Assembly (NCBI RefSeq): GCF_029227915.1
Contig: NC_079888.1
Coordinates: forward strand, 11,393,001-11,457,000
DNA from: Hydractinia symbiolongicarpus
Taxonomy: Eukaryota; Cnidaria; Hydrozoa; Anthoathecata; Hydractiniidae
Reading direction: 5' to 3'
DNA length: 64,000 bases
Positions 62,719-64,000 of this stretch are shown one piece after another. Position numbers and translations under genes: made by a program. Every line of letters starts with the position of its first letter. Position 1 is the stretch's first letter. The notes beneath the pieces were generated by a model that saw only the letters and a program-made list of their open reading frames with translations, was not told the DNA's origin and searched no databases.

Positions 62719-64000
62719 ATGAATGGGGGGAATGGCGATTCCATCGGAAATTCAAGACCTGCAACTGCAGCAGACGAAGTGATGGGCCAAGGCCTACCAT
62801 CGACATCAACGGAAGTTCCGTGTGTAAAGTGCAGAAAATTATTCCGTACGGCGAGAGGTGCTCTACAACATCAGAGACAATGTAAAGTAATTGTGTCAAG
62901 AGTCGATCTTCTGCCTGCAGAAGAAGAGGTTCCTATGCATGAAAACTCTAGCAACAATGCAACAGAAGTAACAACTCCTGAACAGTTTTACTGGGGTGAA
63001 GTGAAGGGAAGTGATTTTACAAAACTGATTGATTCATGCTATGAAAAAATCGTTTTCTGGAGAAAAAATCTTTTCATGCTCCCAAGTGGAGGCGCTGGCA
63101 AAGACTTTACCCGGGAAATAACTAGATTGCTTAATGCTTGGGTAGAAGATAGCCCGCTGGGATCGATATCTATGAAGGCGATTCACATCATGCCAGCCCT
63201 TTTACTCCAAAAACCAAGCAAAACCTCCAAAACCAGAGACCATGTAAAAGCTCTGGAAAGAAGACTGCGTTTATGGCATGGAGGGGAGATTAATGCGTTG
63301 GTGAATGAGGCAGAAACACTACAATCAAGACTGCCAAAAATTATGGAGAAGAAAACAATTGAAACAATCTCAAAACAGTTTAAGGAGAAAATGGAAAGAG
63401 GTGATGTGCATGGCGCAATCAAATTGCTTACAAACAATATGAGTGGAGGAGTGCTTCCATTAGACGATGCGACAATTGCAACACTGAAGGAGAAGCATCC
63501 CAAAGGGCAAAATACTAATGATTACAATCTACTGCATGGCCCTGTTCAACGCATCAATCCGATAATATTTGATGCTATTGATGAGCAAATGGTACTAAAA
63601 TCTGCATTGGCAACACAAGGTGGTTCGGGTCCTTCTGGTTTTGATGCTGATGGATGGAGAAGGCCGCTGACATCGAAAATGTACGGAGAGTGTGGCAAGG
63701 ATTTACGATCATCCATTGCAAATGTCACAAAGAAAATTTGCACCCAACAAATAAATGATCAATCGTTGCAGGGTTTTCTAGCTGCAAGGTTAGTACCACT
63801 TGACAAGCAACCAGGAGTCCGACCCATTGGGGTCGGAGAAGTGCTAAGGCGGATCTGTGGAAAGTTGGTTATGTCAATTGTTAAAGGAGATGTTATCATA
63901 TCGGGGAGCAGGGTGCAGATGTGTTCTGGTCAAAAAGGAGGAAGTGAGGCTGCAATCCACTCGATGAGGAAAGCATTTGAAAGTGAAGGAGCTGAGGCGG
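62719..64000 (+). CDS. Zinc-finger reverse transcriptase of a non-LTR element, open to the window edge
   Basis: An uninterrupted frame from ATG 62719 gives at least 427 residues and runs off the right edge. The N-terminus has a zinc-finger-like CVKCRKLFRTARGALQHQRQ plus C. Later blocks are SGPSGFDADGWRRPLTSKMY, ARLVPLDKQPGVRPIGVGEV, LRRICGKLVM and QMCSGQKGGSEAAIHSMRKA. These correspond to fingers and the start of the palm of a non-LTR-like RT; the catalytic motif lies beyond the edge. No endonuclease of the APE type precedes it, so a site-specific type with N-terminal zinc finger and C-terminal nuclease (R2/NeSL-like) is possible. Absence of stops suggests a young copy. Not a host gene, as far as can be judged. 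Confidence 0.8.
   Translation, partial: MNGGNGDSIGNSRPATAADEVMGQGLPSTSTEVPCVKCRKLFRTARGALQHQRQCKVIVSRVDLLPAEEEVPMHENSSNNATEVTTPEQFYWGEVKGSDFTKLIDSCYEKIVFWRKNLFMLPSGGAGKDFTREITRLLNAWVEDSPLGSISMKAIHIMPALLLQKPSKTSKTRDHVKALERRLRLWHGGEINALVNEAETLQSRLPKIMEKKTIETISKQFKEKMERGDVHGAIKLLTNNMSGGVLPLDDATIATLKEKHPKGQNTNDYNLLHGPVQRINPIIFDAIDEQMVLKSALATQGGSGPSGFDADGWRRPLTSKMYGECGKDLRSSIANVTKKICTQQINDQSLQGFLAARLVPLDKQPGVRPIGVGEVLRRICGKLVMSIVKGDVIISGSRVQMCSGQKGGSEAAIHSMRKAFESEGAEA

Overview
This is a eukaryotic, AT-rich window with spliced genes, long introns and dense transposable elements. Gene content points to an animal. Two complete host genes on the plus strand can be assembled exon by exon: a TMBIM4/Lifeguard-4 (Bax-inhibitor family) gene at 4452-35107 (7 coding exons, 238 aa) and a TBK1/IKK-epsilon kinase gene at 36182-55851 (23 coding exons, 726 aa). 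They lie head to tail about 1.1 kb apart. The element spectrum (copia with Met-initiator primer site, Ty3/gypsy, CR1-like LINE, Ngaro/DIRS, integrase-type DNA transposon, Harbinger-like MITE) and base composition suggest a cnidarian, perhaps a hydrozoan; that is inference, not proof.

Layout. 1-4451 is upstream sequence with small repeats and one foldback. TMBIM4 exon 1 is at 4452-4548 and exon 2 only at 32107: the 27.6-kb first intron is a nest of elements. From left to right it holds: a minus-strand Ty3/gypsy element (5089-18587, 151-bp LTRs, AGTAG target duplication) split inside RNase H by a minus-strand LINE (about 7000-10363) and a minus-strand Ty1/copia element (10364-16182, 222-bp LTRs); then an Ngaro-like tyrosine-recombinase retrotransposon (21093-29905, minus) split inside its recombinase by a second copia element (21209-25866). 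That second copia carries an inverted integrase segment, a LINE 3' fragment and a Harbinger-like element full of 53-bp repeats. The first copia contains two exons of an Aurora kinase gene with intact splice sites.

TBK1 introns also hold elements: two related MITE copies, a 999-bp TA-flanked element, a long-inverted-repeat element carrying spliced gene fragments, another TIR element with a small acidic ORF, and several tandem repeats. The most striking feature is a 57-bp minisatellite (22 units) ending exactly at TBK1 exon 11. Its unit contains the 3' splice site and the first 18 coding bases of that exon, so 22 decoy acceptors precede the real one, and most would give an in-frame stop after 18 codons.

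56-64 kb holds a degenerate DIRS/Ngaro relic, repeat clusters, a short integrase-type DNA transposon with a 6-bp target duplication (59893-61458), and an intact reverse-transcriptase ORF that runs off the right edge (62719-64000). How the host genes relate: TBK1 is a cytosolic innate-immune/autophagy kinase and TMBIM4 a Golgi/ER membrane survival protein; no shared pathway is implied by the sequence, only linkage.
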